Origin: Treponema sp.
Lineage (GTDB): Bacteria > Spirochaetota > Spirochaetia > Treponematales > Treponemataceae
DNA length: 52,398 bases
Reading direction: 5' to 3'
Assembly (NCBI GenBank): GCA_014804005.1
Contig: JAAVAP010000020.1
Span: 1-52,398 of the forward strand
The translations under genes were made by a program, and so were the position numbers. Of this stretch, positions 51,082 through 52,398 are shown one piece after another (position 1 is the first letter of the stretch; each line of letters starts with the position of its first letter). A model generated the notes under the pieces. The model was given only the letters and a program-made list of their open reading frames with translations, ran no database searches and was not told where the DNA came from.

Positions 51082-52398
51082 CTAACTGTTAATCGCCGCG
51101 ATTTGTTCCGTGAGCATCGGAATGAGTTGCTTTTTTCTGGAAACTACGTCGTTCAAATAATACACGCCGTCTTCCTGCTTGGGAAACGTGAAAAGCGATT
51201 CGTGCTTTTTGTCGCAGGCGAAAAACAAAAGCGAACTTAATTTCGTGATGTCGGTGACAAGCAGCGCGGCGAAAATCATTTTTCCTGCGCGGCGATTCGC
51301 TTCCAATTCGTCGAGGAATTCTTTTTTCCGCGCGAGAATGTCGTGCGGCGAATCCACTTCGATTTGGCTTACGGAATATGAAATTTTTCCTTCGACATAT
51401 TCTTTCAAATCCTGCGCGATGATGTCCTGCGCGCTTCTTGAGCCGATGACGCTTCCCGCCGCTATGATTTCTTCGCCGAGTTTTTGAACATCAAGATTCG
51501 TGATTGCGCTCAAATATTCCGCAGTCTCGCGGTCGATTTCTGTCGTCGTCGCCGATTTCAAAATCAGCGTGTCCGAAAGAATTCCGCAAAGCAAAAGGCT
51601 CGCGATTTCCACGGGAACAGGAATTTTATTTTCGCGGTAAAGTTCTGTTATCAAAGTCGAAGTCGAGCCGACAGGCTTGTTCAAAAACAAAATCGGCTCT
51701 TTCGTGCAAAGCGTTCCGATTCTGTGATGGTCAATCACTTCGCGAATTCTGTAATGCTCGTAGCCGTCAATCACTTGCGTGGCTTCGTTGTGATCCACCA
51801 AAATCAATTCCACGTTCGGCTCTTTGAGCAAGTCACTTTCGGAAATTATTCCAATCACTTTGTTCGCGTCGTCCACCACGGGAAGGCAACGGCACGGCAC
51901 TTCTCGCAAAAGCGGCTTGACTTTTGAAATCGGATCGTAGCGATGCACGGCGGAAATCGAAGTGTCCGACATCGAACTTACCGGCGTGGAATACGCGATG
52001 AGCATCGAAGTGGAAGAAGTTCCATACGGCGAAATGATGACGCTCACTCCATTTTTTTCGGCTTTGTCGCGGAGCGTTTTCGAAAGCACTTGACCGCTCG
52101 TCAAAACCAAAAGTCGGACTTTCGCGTCGATGCATTGTTCCTGGATTTCCGGCCTGTTCGAAGCGATCACTACGAGCGGCTCGGTTTTGTGCTGCTTGAG
52201 ATGATCTTTGAAAGTTTCTGTCGCCGAAGAGCCTACCAAAATCGTCGCCTTGAAAATCTCGTTTTCGTTTTTAAAAATTATCGGCTGCGCGTTCAGCGTC
52301 TCTTTTATCAAAGCAATGCTCGTCACGACAGGAGATTTTTTTTCAGGATTCATTTGAATCAAAAGATTTTTCGCGAAAGCGTTGTAATGCAAAAGCGA
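51082..52398 (-). CDS. ppaC: manganese-dependent inorganic pyrophosphatase with CBS-DRTGG insert (5' end beyond window)
   Basis: The frame is open to the window edge, with 438 residues visible; the usual N-terminal DHH metal motif (of the HxNPDxDS type) is missing, so roughly 100 residues lie outside. What is visible: a first CBS half, a DRTGG-like insert (FKATILVGSSATETFKDHLK to GVSVIISPYGTSST), a second CBS half (CLPVVDDANKVIGIISESDLL), and then the catalytic parts LILVDHNEA, EVIDHHRIG (DHH motif), GSTSTLITEL, and the DHHA2 domain. Family II pyrophosphatases hydrolyse diphosphate to drive biosynthesis; the insert binds adenine nucleotides that regulate activity. It ends with a terminator at 50997-51033. 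Confidence 0.9.
   Translation of the reverse strand, partial: SLLHYNAFAKNLLIQMNPEKKSPVVTSIALIKETLNAQPIIFKNENEIFKATILVGSSATETFKDHLKQHKTEPLVVIASNRPEIQEQCIDAKVRLLVLTSGQVLSKTLRDKAEKNGVSVIISPYGTSSTSMLIAYSTPVSSMSDTSISAVHRYDPISKVKPLLREVPCRCLPVVDDANKVIGIISESDLLKEPNVELILVDHNEATQVIDGYEHYRIREVIDHHRIGTLCTKEPILFLNKPVGSTSTLITELYRENKIPVPVEIASLLLCGILSDTLILKSATTTEIDRETAEYLSAITNLDVQKLGEEIIAAGSVIGSRSAQDIIAQDLKEYVEGKISYSVSQIEVDSPHDILARKKEFLDELEANRRAGKMIFAALLVTDITKLSSLLFFACDKKHESLFTFPKQEDGVYYLNDVVSRKKQLIPMLTEQIAAINS

Overview
The window looks like a chromosomal segment of a spirochaete, most probably a host-associated Treponema. The evidence is gene content: a 1475-residue SpiroCoCo-type membrane-anchored coiled-coil protein, the CarD-IspDF gene pair, a class III adenylate/guanylate cyclase, many lipoproteins and exported proteins without close functional names, and a giant BadF/BcrA-type activase. 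Core genes share a strong A/T-rich codon style (TTG, AAA, GAA, GCG). Several patches differ from it: the XRE-CotH pair (about 6.6-8.3 kb), the small membrane-protein and ankyrin patch (about 32.0-34.5 kb), and the very A/T-rich restriction-modification island (about 40.7-47.0 kb). The genus is inferred from memory of the families, not from a database search.

Layout. 0.2-6.6 kb: acyltransferase, oligoendopeptidase F, SH3 lipoprotein and an ABC-F ATPase. 6.6-8.4 kb: an XRE regulator divergent from a CotH-kinase lipoprotein across a long inverted repeat. 8.6-11.7 kb: RecQ-like helicase, a small membrane protein, tRNA-Asp and tRNA-Pro, and RadC. 11.8-14.05 kb: small membrane protein, CarD and fused IspDF. 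14.1-20.7 kb (minus): SpiroCoCo protein, HAD phosphatase and an exported protein. 20.8-25.4 kb (minus): giant double activase. 25.6-29.0 kb (minus): coiled-coil membrane protein coupled to a membrane cyclase. 29.2-32.0 kb: MurJ and an M24 aminopeptidase. 32.0-34.1 kb: ankyrin remnant, palindromic 22-bp repeat array, and DUF4234, zinc-ribbon and DUF805 membrane proteins behind a long leader. 34.1-38.7 kb (minus): LamG/FN3 exported protein, TPR protein and ankyrin lipoprotein in one operon. 38.7-40.7 kb: UvrC.

40.8-46.9 kb (minus) is the most notable locus: five overlapping genes reading from one consensus promoter. They are an 83-residue HsdR-N-like fragment, a C5 cytosine methylase, a MORC/MutL-like GHKL ATPase, a Z1-domain helicase-like ATPase and a PD-(D/E)XK nuclease. 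This matches a class of MORC-associated restriction-modification systems predicted computationally (Iyer, Abhiman and Aravind, 2008). I infer a defence function in which the methylase marks self DNA and the ATPases license the nuclease.

47.3-52.4 kb: D-lactate-type dehydrogenase divergent from a phosphoglycerate dehydrogenase, a rhomboid-fold protein lacking catalytic residues, an ACT protein, and the C-terminal part of a CBS/DRTGG manganese pyrophosphatase running off the end. The intergenic DNA is unusually structured: 23-bp degenerate repeats at both ends of the window, a 19-bp perfect hairpin, the palindromic 22-bp array, a 34-bp element repeated after two unrelated stop codons, and several promoters whose -10 box lies only 6-12 nt from the start codon, implying leaderless or near-leaderless mRNAs. 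No rRNA, IS element or CRISPR array was seen.
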